The position numbers were made by a program, and so were the translations under genes. The notes under the pieces were generated by a model. It did no database searches and had not been told where the DNA came from. It worked only from the letters and a program-made list of their open reading frames with translations. From Pedobacter planticolens (GTDB lineage Bacteria; Bacteroidota; Bacteroidia; Sphingobacteriales; Sphingobacteriaceae), in assembly GCF_014172375.1 (NCBI RefSeq), contig NZ_WNXD01000002.1, positions 744,001 to 808,000 of the forward strand: DNA of 64,000 bases, read 5' to 3'. This document shows positions 17,015 to 25,127 of the stretch, one piece after another (position 1 is the stretch's first letter; each line of letters begins with the position of its first letter).

Positions 17015-18412
17015 ATGGAACAAAAGATTGAAGTGGTTTTTAAAACTCAACAAGCTTACAAATATACGCTTAGAAAAAATAATGCGGCACAACGTATTGT
17101 TAAATTAAAAGCGCTAAAAGATGCCATAGAAAAGTACGAGGACAAGCTTTATAGGGCGTTGCAAAGCGATTTACGCAAAAGTGCTTTTGAAACTGCGGTT
17201 ACCGAGTTGTTTTTTATTTATGGAGAATTGGATTTTGCCATTAAAAATTTAAACGAGTGGATGTCTCCAAAACGCATTGGCAACACCTTAACTACTCCTT
17301 TTGCAAAAAACAGAATATACTACGAACCGAAAGGGGTTTGTTTGATTATTGCACCGTGGAATTATCCTTTTCAACTGGTCATGAGCCCATTAATTTCTGC
17401 TATTGCAGCAGGAAACTGTGCTATTGTTAAACCGTCAGAATTAAGCCCAGCTACTAGTAAAGTAATTGGCAAAATTATAGCCGAAGCATTTGATGAACAA
17501 GAAGTTGCCTGTTTTGAAGGGAATGCCAGCATATCAACGTTGTTATTGAAATTACCTTTTGATCATATATTTTTTACTGGAAGTACCGAAGTTGGGAAAA
17601 TAGTAATGGAAGCTGCCGCTAAAAATTTGACTTCAGTAACGTTAGAACTTGGCGGAAAATCTCCAACGATTATTGATAAAGAGGTAAACATAGAAAAAGC
17701 AGCAGAAAAGATTGCTTGGGGCAAATTAGTTAATGCCGGACAAACTTGCATTGCGCCAGATTATGTTTTTGTACATGAGCAACAGCTTGATGAATTTATT
17801 GGTTTGTATAAAGCTGCAGTAAACAAAATGTATTTCAAAACAGATAAACTGGACACGAAAGTTTATGGAAAAATTATCAGCACCAAGCACTATAAAAGAT
17901 TAAAAGATTTAGTTGATGAAGCTGTAGAAAAAGGTGCAAGAATAGATTTAGGAGGAACTTTCGATGAAGCTAATCAAACTATAAATCCTATTGTGTTAAG
18001 TAAAATACCTAACGGCTCAAAAATAATGGAAGAAGAAATATTTGGCCCTGTTTTACCTATTATTTCTTATCAAAATTTAGACGAAGTAATTGACCAAATC
18101 AACTCAAAAAGCAAAGCGTTAGCATTGTATATTTTTAGTAAAAACGGAAAAAACATCAAACATATTATTAAAAATACAAGCGCTGGTGGTACTTGTGTAA
18201 ACGATGTTTTAATTCATATTTCTAACCCTAAATTACCTTTTGGCGGTGTAAATGGAAGTGGGATTGGAAGTTGTCACGGGGTTTTTGGTTTCAAAAATTT
18301 CTCTCACGAAAGAGCGGTTGTTTTTCAGTCGAGGTTAGATTTTAGTAATATGATTTATCCTCCTTATGTTGGTAAAGAATGGGTTTTAAAAATGCTTAAA
18401 AGAATTATGTAA
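17015..18412 (+). CDS. Aldehyde dehydrogenase, ALDH3-like
   Basis: This 465-residue NAD(P)-dependent aldehyde dehydrogenase resembles the ALDH3/YwdH class that oxidises medium or long-chain aldehydes. Visible motifs are APWNYPFQL (N169-type asparagine), VKPSELSP (cofactor lysine), FTGSTEVGK, TLELGGKSP with the general base Glu211, GQTCIAPDYV with the nucleophile Cys245, and EEIFGPVLP. There is no signal peptide; the C-terminus is short and basic. It is divergently oriented from the FAD gene, with a 115-bp gap holding both promoters, and is followed 8 bp later by the DinB-like gene. Confidence 0.93.
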   Translation: MEQKIEVVFKTQQAYKYTLRKNNAAQRIVKLKALKDAIEKYEDKLYRALQSDLRKSAFETAVTELFFIYGELDFAIKNLNEWMSPKRIGNTLTTPFAKNRIYYEPKGVCLIIAPWNYPFQLVMSPLISAIAAGNCAIVKPSELSPATSKVIGKIIAEAFDEQEVACFEGNASISTLLLKLPFDHIFFTGSTEVGKIVMEAAAKNLTSVTLELGGKSPTIIDKEVNIEKAAEKIAWGKLVNAGQTCIAPDYVFVHEQQLDEFIGLYKAAVNKMYFKTDKLDTKVYGKIISTKHYKRLKDLVDEAVEKGARIDLGGTFDEANQTINPIVLSKIPNGSKIMEEEIFGPVLPIISYQNLDEVIDQINSKSKALALYIFSKNGKNIKHIIKNTSAGGTCVNDVLIHISNPKLPFGGVNGSGIGSCHGVFGFKNFSHERAVVFQSRLDFSNMIYPPYVGKEWVLKMLKRIM

Positions 18413-18420
18413 TTTGAATT

Positions 18421-18945
18421 ATGCAAGAGCTAGAAAAATTAAAATATCCCATCGGGAAATATATTCCGCCAGTAAAAATTGATGATGAACAAATTCAATT
18501 ATGGATTGAAGATTTAGCGAATTTTCCTCAAGAAATTGCTACAATTACTTCTTCATTAAGCGACGCTGATTTAGAAATTCCTTATCGCCCAGATGGTTGG
18601 ACCGTTAGACAAGTGGTTCATCATTTAGCAGATAGTCACATTAACGCATATACTCGTGTTCATTTAACTTTAACTGAAGAATGCCCAACTATTCGTCCGT
18701 ATTTTGAAGATAAATGGGCAGAATTACCTGACGGAAAAACTGGAAATATTCACCTTTCTATAGCCATTTTAAAAGCTATTCATGAGCGCTTAGTCTTTTT
18801 ACTTCGAACACTAAACGCTAATGATTTTGAACGGACTTATTTTCATCCAGAGGCAAAAAAAGAATTTACTTTAGGCTATTTACTTGGTAACTATGCTTGG
18901 CATGGAAAACATCATTTAGCTCACATTAAATCTACCATAAAATGA
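18421..18945 (+). CDS. DinB/YfiT-family metal-dependent protein (putative bacillithiol transferase)
   Basis: This 174-residue soluble four-helix-bundle protein belongs to the DinB/YfiT superfamily. It starts with the YfiT-type KYPIGKY pattern and shows WTVRQVVHHLADSH, where histidines bind metal, and WHGKHHLAHI at the C-terminus. YfiT-type members are thought to be nickel- or zinc-dependent S-transferases using bacillithiol. Whether this host makes bacillithiol cannot be judged here. It lies 8 bp after the aldehyde dehydrogenase gene and overlaps the next start (ATGA), so detoxification in a common operon is plausible. Confidence 0.8.
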   Translation: MQELEKLKYPIGKYIPPVKIDDEQIQLWIEDLANFPQEIATITSSLSDADLEIPYRPDGWTVRQVVHHLADSHINAYTRVHLTLTEECPTIRPYFEDKWAELPDGKTGNIHLSIAILKAIHERLVFLLRTLNANDFERTYFHPEAKKEFTLGYLLGNYAWHGKHHLAHIKSTIK

Positions 18946-19415
18946 AGAAATATTTAATCCTGCTGGTTTTTGGAGTAGCATTTCATTTATCCGCCAATGC
19001 GCAAAAAAATAGCTCTTTACAACAATTCTCTTTTATATTAGGTAATTGGGAGATGAAGACCACAAAAGGAAAAATCACCGAAAGTTGGGTGCAAAATAAA
19101 GTCGAATTAAGTGGCAAAAGCTACCGTCATACTTTAAATGGCGATAGTGTTTTGATGGAAACGCTATTGATTAAAAAAATTAATGGTAATTTTTATTATT
19201 GCTCAAATGTCAACGGACAAAACAATGGTGAAACTGTAAATTTCAAATTAATATCTACTGAGAACAACACTTTTGTTTTTGAAAATGCAACGCATGATTT
19301 TCCGCAGCGAATTGTTTACCAAAACCTAGGTAAAGATGAGTTATTAGCTTGGATAGAAGGAGAGAGAAATGGCAAAAAAGGTAAATCTGAGTTTCGCTAT
19401 CAACGGAAAAAATAA
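18942..19415 (+). CDS. Exported DUF6265-like protein
   Basis: This 157-residue protein has a signal peptide (MKKYLILLVFGVAFHLSANA). The mature part begins FSFILGNWEM and contains ESWVQ, ELSGKSY, NATHDFPQRIVYQ and a C-terminal beta strand. That matches the lipocalin-like DUF6265 family as I remember it. No enzymatic residues are evident. The gene overlaps the DinB-like gene by four bases and ends the plus-strand operon. The function is unknown. Confidence 0.7.
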   Translation: MKKYLILLVFGVAFHLSANAQKNSSLQQFSFILGNWEMKTTKGKITESWVQNKVELSGKSYRHTLNGDSVLMETLLIKKINGNFYYCSNVNGQNNGETVNFKLISTENNTFVFENATHDFPQRIVYQNLGKDELLAWIEGERNGKKGKSEFRYQRKK

Positions 19416-19419
19416 TTAT

Positions 19420-19503
19420 TCGTCATTCCCAACTTGATTGGGAATCGTAAAGCAATTTAGACTTTTTTACGCTTTATGATTCCCGTTTTCACGAGAATGA
19501 TGG
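19420..19503. repeat. REP-like dispersed inverted repeat, copy 4
   Basis: It begins CGTCATTCCCAACTTG with a TTCCC/GGGAA hairpin, then CGTAAAGCA and an AT spacer, then TGATTCCCGTTTTCACG and AGAATGATG. It is nearly the same as copy 3. It lies between convergent genes, where it could end transcription on both strands. Confidence 0.75.
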
Positions 19504-19508
19504 CACAA

Positions 19509-19567
19509 TTCAGAACGAAGAATCTATAGGTGGCAAGAGATTCTTCGCTTCGCTCTGAATGACAAAT
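19509..19567. repeat. Inverted repeat of the CAGAGCG...CGCTCTG family
   Basis: Left arm CAGAACGAAGAATCT and right arm AGATTCTTCGCTTCGCTCTG pair with minor loss on the left side. It is related to the element at 8161-8239 and abuts REP-like copy 4. Together the two fill the whole convergent gap 19416-19573. Confidence 0.65.
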
Positions 19568-19573
19568 CACTAC

Positions 19574-20206
19574 TTAAAACTTATTAAGTTGTGTGTTTAA
19601 CCATTTAATTTCCTCTTCTTGAGCTTTAATAATATCTTCGGCCATTAACTGAATATGAGTGTTATTTGAATATGGCAAATATGCTTTTGCCATATCAACT
19701 GCACTTTGGTGATGAGGAATCATTAATGCTACAAAATCATTCTCAATATTGTCGGTTAATTTCACTTTACTCATTCCCTCCATCATCGGATTCATCGAAT
19801 TATTTAACGTGGTTTTAAATTTATCAGCATTATTTGAGGGTTTTTGAGAGGCTGTTTTCAGGAAATCTTGGAGCATTTTAATCTCCTTTTTTTGCGCCTC
19901 AATTATTTTGTTTGCAAAACTGATTAATTCTGGAGATTTTCCATTTTTCACAACGGCTTCTGCCATTACAATTGCGCCTTCATGATGAGGAATCATCATC
20001 GAAGCAAAATCATAATCTGGATTTCCTGTTTGTTTCGCTTTATGCATTGCCATCATGCTTTCATCCATGGCCTGCATCATTACATTTTTCTCTTTTATAG
20101 GTTGATGATTGGTAGCCGAATGATCATTTGAACTTGTTTTTTCTGCCTGATTGCAAGCTGAAAATAATACTGCTGCAGCAGCTAATGTGATTAGTGTCTT
20201 TTTCAT
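19574..20206 (-). CDS. Lipoprotein with two DUF305 repeats
   Basis: This 210-residue lipoprotein has a lipobox LFSAC near residue 18. Two DUF305 ferritin-like helical repeats follow, each with Met/His-rich signatures: MMIPHHEGAIVMAE with EAQKKEIKML, and LMIPHHQSAVDMAKA with KAQEEEIKWL. DUF305 proteins are often encoded with copper-handling genes and some bind copper; methionines and histidines here fit that. It lies 1 bp after the HMA-MauE gene, so the two are co-transcribed. A role in periplasmic metal buffering is inferred. Confidence 0.85.
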   Translation of the reverse strand: MKKTLITLAAAAVLFSACNQAEKTSSNDHSATNHQPIKEKNVMMQAMDESMMAMHKAKQTGNPDYDFASMMIPHHEGAIVMAEAVVKNGKSPELISFANKIIEAQKKEIKMLQDFLKTASQKPSNNADKFKTTLNNSMNPMMEGMSKVKLTDNIENDFVALMIPHHQSAVDMAKAYLPYSNNTHIQLMAEDIIKAQEEEIKWLNTQLNKF

Positions 20207-20207
20207 T

Positions 20208-20927
20208 TTATAGTATAATTAACATGGTTGCACTCATTGCAATCATCAAAAAATCTTCGATTATAGTTAACGTGCTCATTGGCAAATTAAAAACTGCACC
20301 TAAGCATGCACATTGTATTTTTCTTTTATTTAAAACACTTTGCAACACGCCAATTATGCTAATTGTCATCACAATCAACGTAACCAAATTCGTTACGACA
20401 GGATTAAAATTAAGTGCAAAAGCAAGCCCTAAACCTAATTCGATGAACGCATAAATGTATCCCCATGGTTTAAAGATTTTGCCAACAATATCATACATCG
20501 CATAACTTTCTGCAAATCCTTTTAGGTTAATTAACTTAAAAAATGAAAATGAAAGAAAAAATCCTGCCATAAAAAAGCGCATAAATAGTTCTCCATTTAT
20601 CGTTTCATTTTGCCAACTGGCGATAAGAGAAATTATGCCTACGTAACCAAAAAGCAAAAGCACAGGTTTATAGGTTTCCCAAAAGGATTTGGTTTCTTCT
20701 AGTATTTCGCTATGCGCTTGTGCAGAGATTTGATATTTTGAATCGTTGCCACCTAAAGCATCTTGTAAAGTGCTTAAGCCAACGTGTTTTTCCATAGTTA
20801 TGGTCGCCGAATTTGTGTCTTTTGAAACTTCGACATCCATAATATCGGGTACTAAAAGCAAACTGCTTTTTACTTTATTTTCGCACCCAGAACAGGTCAT
20901 GCCTGTAACTTGATAAGTATGTTTCAT
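20208..20927 (-). CDS. HMA domain fused to MauE-like membrane protein
   Basis: This 239-residue protein joins an N-terminal heavy-metal-associated domain (residues 1-65, GMTCSGC with Cys12 and Cys15) to a four-helix membrane part similar to MauE/DoxX-like proteins (from about 85). The latter includes a Cys pair in IQCACLGAVFNLP. It probably passes or senses a metal ion at the membrane, or moves electrons or thiols as MauE-type proteins do. A TTG at 20948 would extend it, but a -7 box TAATTTTG lies at 20946-20953, so ATG 20927 is preferred. It is co-transcribed with the DUF305 gene. Confidence 0.82.
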   Translation of the reverse strand: MKHTYQVTGMTCSGCENKVKSSLLLVPDIMDVEVSKDTNSATITMEKHVGLSTLQDALGGNDSKYQISAQAHSEILEETKSFWETYKPVLLLFGYVGIISLIASWQNETINGELFMRFFMAGFFLSFSFFKLINLKGFAESYAMYDIVGKIFKPWGYIYAFIELGLGLAFALNFNPVVTNLVTLIVMTISIIGVLQSVLNKRKIQCACLGAVFNLPMSTLTIIEDFLMIAMSATMLIIL

Positions 20928-20945
20928 CGTTATTATTTTATAACA

Positions 20946-20953
20946 CAAAATTA
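20946..20953 (-). promoter_or_regulatory. -7 box upstream of HMA-MauE gene
   Basis: The minus strand reads TAATTTTG here, a match to TAnnTTTG, about 19 nt before ATG 20927. A TTG at 20969-20971 is closer than the usual spacing, so only the -7 part is convincing. Confidence 0.45.
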
Positions 20954-21023
20954 CGGCAAGAGTTTGCGCAAGTGTTATATCCTAACCGGAATGATTTATA
21001 TAATTACGAGAAAACTTATTGAT

Positions 21024-21848
21024 TTAGGTGATTTTTACAGATGTCATGGTTAAAGAACCGCCAACAGCCTTATCGTTAAATAAAGTTGCTTCCTCGTTCT
21101 CTTTTTGCAAACCAAGCGTATACATTAATGGCAAATAGTGTTCTGGAGTTGGTATGCCCAACATTACATCACTACCCATAGTTTGAAAGTTCATTAATGA
21201 CTGATGGTTTTTATTCAGGATAGCATTTTTCAATTTTTCATTGGCTTTAATAGCCCAATCGTAACCACCACCGTTTATCATTTCCCAACTCATCATTCTT
21301 AAATTATGTACCATGTTGCCACTACTTAAAATTAAAACGCCTTTTTTGCGCAGGGCGGATAATTCTTTAGCCAAATCATAATGATATTGAGCATCTTTTG
21401 TATAATCGATACTAAGTTGTAAAACTGGAATATTTGCCGCAGGATACATGTGTTTAATTACCGACCAAGCTCCATGATCTAAACCCCAATCGTGATCTAA
21501 AATTATCGAGGTTGATTTTACTAAATCCGCTGTTTCTTGTGCTAATTTTGGATTCCCTGGAGCAGGATATTGCACATCAAAAAGTGCTTGTGGAAATCCA
21601 CCAAAATCATGAATAGTTTTTGGAAAATCCATCGCTGTAATTCGAGTTCCTCTGGTAAACCAATGCGCAGAAACTATCAATACAGCTTGCGGAACGGGAA
21701 TACTTTTAGCGGTTTCAATCCATTTTTCACTAAACTCATTTATTTCAATTCCATTCATTGGCGAGCCATGCCCCATAAAAAGTACAGGCATCAACTCTGT
21801 TTGAGCTAAACTTGAGGTGAAATTTTTAAATTGATTTAGCGTTTCCAT
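21024..21848 (-). CDS. YgiD-like class III extradiol dioxygenase
   Basis: This 274-residue cytosolic protein of the LigB superfamily resembles 4,5-DOPA extradiol dioxygenase (YgiD). Conserved histidines are seen in FMGHGSPMN, VSAHWFTRG, HDFGGFP, LDHGAWSV and GNMVHNLR, which bind the metal ion and act in catalysis. It would open catechol-type rings such as DOPA. The N-terminus has about 15 extra residues before the conserved start. Gaps of about 80-95 bp on each side suggest it is transcribed alone. A copper link is not known; its placement in the metal group may be incidental. Confidence 0.88.
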   Translation of the reverse strand: METLNQFKNFTSSLAQTELMPVLFMGHGSPMNGIEINEFSEKWIETAKSIPVPQAVLIVSAHWFTRGTRITAMDFPKTIHDFGGFPQALFDVQYPAPGNPKLAQETADLVKSTSIILDHDWGLDHGAWSVIKHMYPAANIPVLQLSIDYTKDAQYHYDLAKELSALRKKGVLILSSGNMVHNLRMMSWEMINGGGYDWAIKANEKLKNAILNKNHQSLMNFQTMGSDVMLGIPTPEHYLPLMYTLGLQKENEEATLFNDKAVGGSLTMTSVKIT

Positions 21849-21861
21849 AGATTTTGCATTT

Positions 21862-21922
21862 TGTCAATATGAACCTGTCAAATTCTCTTAGAAAAATCCT
21901 TCAACAAGTTCAATATGACATG
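21862..21922. repeat. Short inverted repeat between ygiD-like and yceI-like genes
   Basis: GTCAATATGAACCTGTC on the left and TTCAACAAGTTCAATATGAC on the right can pair partly. The right arm resembles the CTTCGACTACGCTCAGGATGAC word seen elsewhere in the window. It may be a diverged member of that repeat family and lies after the YceI gene stop. Confidence 0.45.
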
Positions 21923-21929
21923 TAAATTT

Positions 21930-22523
21930 TTATTTAGCTTGAACGAACTCCAAGTTCAATGTAATGTTAACGTCTTTTGCAATACCAGCACCAGTTGGAT
22001 CATATTTAATATTATAATCTAAACGATTAATTTTTGTAGTTGCCGTAAAACCTGCTTTCGTATTTCCTTGCTGATCTTTCGCTGTACCTCCATAAGTAAC
22101 CATAAATTTGACATCTTTAGTTACATCTCTTATGGTTAATTTTCCGCTCAGTGTATAATATTTATTAGCCTTATTAGGAACTTTTGAAGCAATTTTCTTT
22201 AAAGAAGTACTTACAAAAGTCATTGCTGGATATTTTTCTGCATTGAAAAAATCATCCGATTTTAAGTGATTATCACGCATTTCTACACTGGTATTAATGC
22301 TCGCAACATCAATCGTAAAATTGATTGTTGCATCCGTTAAATCTGTTTTTGCGGCTGTGATTGTTCCATCAAATTTCTTAAATGAACCATCTACAAATGA
22401 AATTCCCATGTGTTTTACAGAGAAATTTACAAATGAATGCATTGGATCAACCGTCCATTTTGTTTGGGCAAAAGAAGCAATGCTGATGCTACTTGCCAGA
22501 ATAAATAAAAGTAATTTTTTCAT
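21930..22523 (-). CDS. YceI-family periplasmic lipid-binding protein
   Basis: This 197-residue exported protein (signal peptide ending SFAQ) matches the YceI fold, a lipocalin-like beta barrel that binds polyisoprenoids or other amphiphiles. Typical patterns are WTVDPMHSFVNFSVKHMG, DGTITA, MRDNHLKSDDFFNAEKYP and LTIRDVTKDVKF. An upstream TTG at 22529 is less likely than the ATG at 22523. A -7 box TAGCTTTG at 22545-22552 on the minus strand suggests its own promoter, so it is probably transcribed alone. Confidence 0.92.
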   Translation of the reverse strand: MKKLLLFILASSISIASFAQTKWTVDPMHSFVNFSVKHMGISFVDGSFKKFDGTITAAKTDLTDATINFTIDVASINTSVEMRDNHLKSDDFFNAEKYPAMTFVSTSLKKIASKVPNKANKYYTLSGKLTIRDVTKDVKFMVTYGGTAKDQQGNTKAGFTATTKINRLDYNIKYDPTGAGIAKDVNITLNLEFVQAK

Positions 22524-22544
22524 AATCAAATCTTTTTAGTGATA

Positions 22545-22552
22545 CAAAGCTA
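22545..22552 (-). promoter_or_regulatory. -7 box upstream of yceI-like gene
   Basis: The minus strand reads TAGCTTTG, a full TAnnTTTG match, about 21 nt before ATG 22523. No TTG at the usual distance was found, so it may depend on an activator. Confidence 0.45.
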
Positions 22553-22605
22553 CAACAAGCAGCACCTCCACTTTGTTGATGTATGATAAGAAAATATAAT
22601 TACAA

Positions 22606-23169
22606 TTAAATCTCGTCCAACGTTTTACGAATTGTATGTTGAAACGCTTTATATTCGGATGGTGTTTGTCCGCTTACTTTTTTAAACTGAGTTGATAAAT
22701 GTGCTACGCTACTATAATTCAATTGAAAAGCGATTTCACTCAGAGAATGCTCGCCATACGTAAGCAATTCTTTCACTTTTTCTATCTTCTGCTGGATGAA
22801 ATATTTTTCAATGGTACTTTGTTCAGTTTCAGAAAAAACAGCACTCAAATAAGCGTATTCCGTATTTAGTTTTTTGCTCAAATAATCAGAAAGATTACTT
22901 TTTAAAGGTTCAGTTTGATAATGAATTAACTCAATTATAGCCGTTTTAATTTGCTCTGTTAATTGCTTCTTTTTATCCGTTAAAAGTTCAAATCCAAATT
23001 TGTTAAGTTTTTCTTTAATCGTTTCACTTTGTGTGGTACTGAGTGTTTCTTGTAACAGTTCAACTTTGCCTAATTGTACCGAAACGGGATTAAAACCAAG
23101 CTGTTCGAGCTCAGTTTTAACCACCATTTTGCATCGGTTGCATACCATATTTTTGATATACAGTTTCAT
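22606..23169 (-). CDS. AraC-family regulator with N-terminal CxxC (HMA-like) domain
   Basis: This 187-residue one-component regulator begins with a ferredoxin-like metal-binding domain (MKLYIKNMVCNRCK, Cys10 and Cys13, residues 1-60). A linker follows, then an AraC HTH at about 125-180 (LSEIAFQLNYSSVAHLSTQF, then SGQTPSEYKAF). Unlike classical AraC proteins it has no cupin domain; the CxxC domain is the likely sensor. It overlaps the DUF3347 gene stop (TAATG) and sits within the metal group, so it likely controls these genes in response to copper or a similar soft metal. Metal identity is inferred. Confidence 0.85.
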   Translation of the reverse strand: MKLYIKNMVCNRCKMVVKTELEQLGFNPVSVQLGKVELLQETLSTTQSETIKEKLNKFGFELLTDKKKQLTEQIKTAIIELIHYQTEPLKSNLSDYLSKKLNTEYAYLSAVFSETEQSTIEKYFIQQKIEKVKELLTYGEHSLSEIAFQLNYSSVAHLSTQFKKVSGQTPSEYKAFQHTIRKTLDEI

Positions 23170-23672
23170 TATTTTTTAGCGATAGTTTCTGTTACTTCGC
23201 CACAATCGTACATCATACTGCCATAAAATGGATTTTGAACCGCTTCAACTTCGTTTAACCAACTTTTTTTAGCCATTGGGCAATACTGAACATAAACATC
23301 ATTCGTGTTTAATTTAAGTTCTTTTGCTAATTTCAGCATAGCTGATGAAAGTGGCCAAAAACTTTTACGTTGTTCTTTCAAATCCTTTTGTAATACAATA
23401 GCATCTGCTGATTTTATAATCTGCGCAGTCTGTGTTTTCCAAACGGTTTGTTGTGTTGCAGACAATGATTCAACTGGAAATGTTGTCAAAGCTATGGTTA
23501 GGCCTTTAGCGCTCATATTAGCTAAACGAACATCATCTTTTGCTAAAGCATTTTTAGTGTCGAAATACGCTTGTAATGTTTTGTTAAATCCTTTTTTAGC
23601 ATCAATACTTTGTGCTTTTGTAAGGATAAATGTGCCGGTTAAAATCGTTATAATTAAAAGTATTCTTTTCAT
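23169..23672 (-). CDS. Exported DUF3347 protein
   Basis: This 167-residue protein has a signal peptide ending TKAQ (about residue 21). The mature helical part matches DUF3347. The family core shows QRKSFWPLSSAMLKLA, then VQYCPMAKKSWLNEVEAVQNPFYGSMMYDCGEV, here split by position: the CPM and DCG cysteines lie near residues 130 and 157. This domain is commonly found in Bacteroidota beside copper-efflux genes, sometimes fused to CusB-like adaptors. The Met and Cys residues could bind copper. It is coupled to the AraC-type regulator gene. Confidence 0.85.
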   Translation of the reverse strand: MKRILLIITILTGTFILTKAQSIDAKKGFNKTLQAYFDTKNALAKDDVRLANMSAKGLTIALTTFPVESLSATQQTVWKTQTAQIIKSADAIVLQKDLKEQRKSFWPLSSAMLKLAKELKLNTNDVYVQYCPMAKKSWLNEVEAVQNPFYGSMMYDCGEVTETIAKK

Positions 23673-23677
23673 ATTTT

Positions 23678-24490
23678 TTATTTTAATACGTTAAAAAAAT
23701 TAAATTCTACTCTGGCTAAATACATGTTTTTCAAGTATCTATTTTGTACATTTCCAGTTGCTTGAAAACGATAGCCCAAGTCTATTCTTGTTCTGCTATT
23801 TAAAATTACCTGAACAGCTGGTGCTAAATCCAAATAAGAATTTCCGTTAGTTGGATTTGTTTTACCTAGTACTTCTAAATATAAATTAAAATTAGGCTGA
23901 TTATAGTTTTTATACACAAAAGGCAACACTAAATAGCCAGAAGATAAACTGTAATTCAACATTTTATCTGGCGTAGGCATTCCAATTAGTTGCTTGCTTT
24001 TATCCTCAAATGTTTGACTATAACCTAGTGTGGCAGATAAAGCCAATTTGTGAATTAGCTGCGTAAAAATTAATCCACCTTGCCAGCCCGAATTATCGCC
24101 TTCCAAATTAATATCTTCCGTATAGGCTGGTCTTTTGCTGGTACTAATTCTCCCATAAGCAGCTCCACGGAAATGGCTTTGTGCTTCATCTAAAGATAAA
24201 AATCTATATTTTGCATACAAACTTCCGCCTTCTAAGCGATATTTTCCATCCATATCAGAAAGGAAACCCTGCACATGAAACATTAGATTTTTATTAAATC
24301 CAACCATTACTTCGCCAACAGATCTACTTCTAAAATCAGGACTGAAAAAGCCTTCATTTGTTAATCTCATGCCGATAGATTTTGATGGCATATTGCTGGC
24401 AGGCTCAGTAAACACATATAATTCTTGTGCATAAACCAAATGATTTGCGCCGAATATTATCAGCGCAAATGCAATTATTTTCTTTATCAT
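23678..24490 (-). CDS. Outer-membrane beta-barrel protein of unknown function
   Basis: This 270-residue exported protein (signal peptide ending VYAQ) has alternating amphipathic beta strands and a C-terminal aromatic end (RVEFNFFNVLK), typical of outer-membrane barrels. Segments such as SLYAKYRFLS and RIDLGYRFQATG look like barrel strands. I do not recognise a named family. It sits 3 bp after the HMA gene and 5 bp before the DUF3347 gene, so a part in metal passage across the outer membrane is possible but inferred only from position. Confidence 0.7.
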   Translation of the reverse strand: MIKKIIAFALIIFGANHLVYAQELYVFTEPASNMPSKSIGMRLTNEGFFSPDFRSRSVGEVMVGFNKNLMFHVQGFLSDMDGKYRLEGGSLYAKYRFLSLDEAQSHFRGAAYGRISTSKRPAYTEDINLEGDNSGWQGGLIFTQLIHKLALSATLGYSQTFEDKSKQLIGMPTPDKMLNYSLSSGYLVLPFVYKNYNQPNFNLYLEVLGKTNPTNGNSYLDLAPAVQVILNSRTRIDLGYRFQATGNVQNRYLKNMYLARVEFNFFNVLK

Positions 24491-24493
24491 CTT

Positions 24494-25027
24494 TTAAATA
24501 CTTAAATGATAAACTCTTGTTTTTTTGCCATTAACTAGCGCTGTTCCACTAGCATACGAATCGAATTTTACAGTTGTTGATTTTTGTTTAAACGCTGAGT
24601 TTGAAATAAAGTTTTTATCAATAACATTAACTTTAACCGAACCGTTTAACACTTTATCTTTTGCGTTTATAAAACGATAAACATTGCCATTAATAATGGT
24701 TTGACCATTTTCATCAATTTTTGCCTGATTAAAGCTCATTGTAGCTTCCAATTTTCCAACAGAAAAACCAGCATCTTTTACTTTTTTATTCAGTTGATCA
24801 AAACTTACGGCTTTGTCTTTTTTAAAGGTAATTACGAAAAGATTTCTGTTTAAATCTGGCGTTACATTGGCCACATAATCTAAAGTGCGCAAAGATTTTT
24901 CGGTAGCTTGAGAACACATTGAACAGGTTAATCCAGTTACTTGCATTTCTACGGTAGTTATTTGTTGAGCGTATATTTTTATAGCAAAAAATAACAAAAA
25001 TAATATGGTGATTTTAATCGTTTTCAT
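24494..25027 (-). CDS. Exported heavy-metal-associated (HMA) domain protein
   Basis: This 177-residue protein has a signal peptide (ending IYAQ near residue 21) and an HMA domain with the metal site GLTCSMC (Cys35, Cys38) covering about 24-92. A C-terminal beta-rich domain of unknown type follows. Because it is exported, it would bind copper or a similar soft metal in the periplasm rather than act as a cytosolic chaperone. It is in the tight run 25027-22606 with the barrel, DUF3347 and AraC-type genes. Confidence 0.87.
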   Translation of the reverse strand: MKTIKITILFLLFFAIKIYAQQITTVEMQVTGLTCSMCSQATEKSLRTLDYVANVTPDLNRNLFVITFKKDKAVSFDQLNKKVKDAGFSVGKLEATMSFNQAKIDENGQTIINGNVYRFINAKDKVLNGSVKVNVIDKNFISNSAFKQKSTTVKFDSYASGTALVNGKKTRVYHLSI

Positions 25028-25127
25028 TGTCGAAATTTTTAAGTGAATACTAAATTATCTCCCTTTGGGGAAATATAAAACATAGCAAAGCACAGCTAAT
25101 TAAGCTATTACTTTAGTATTCTTTTGG

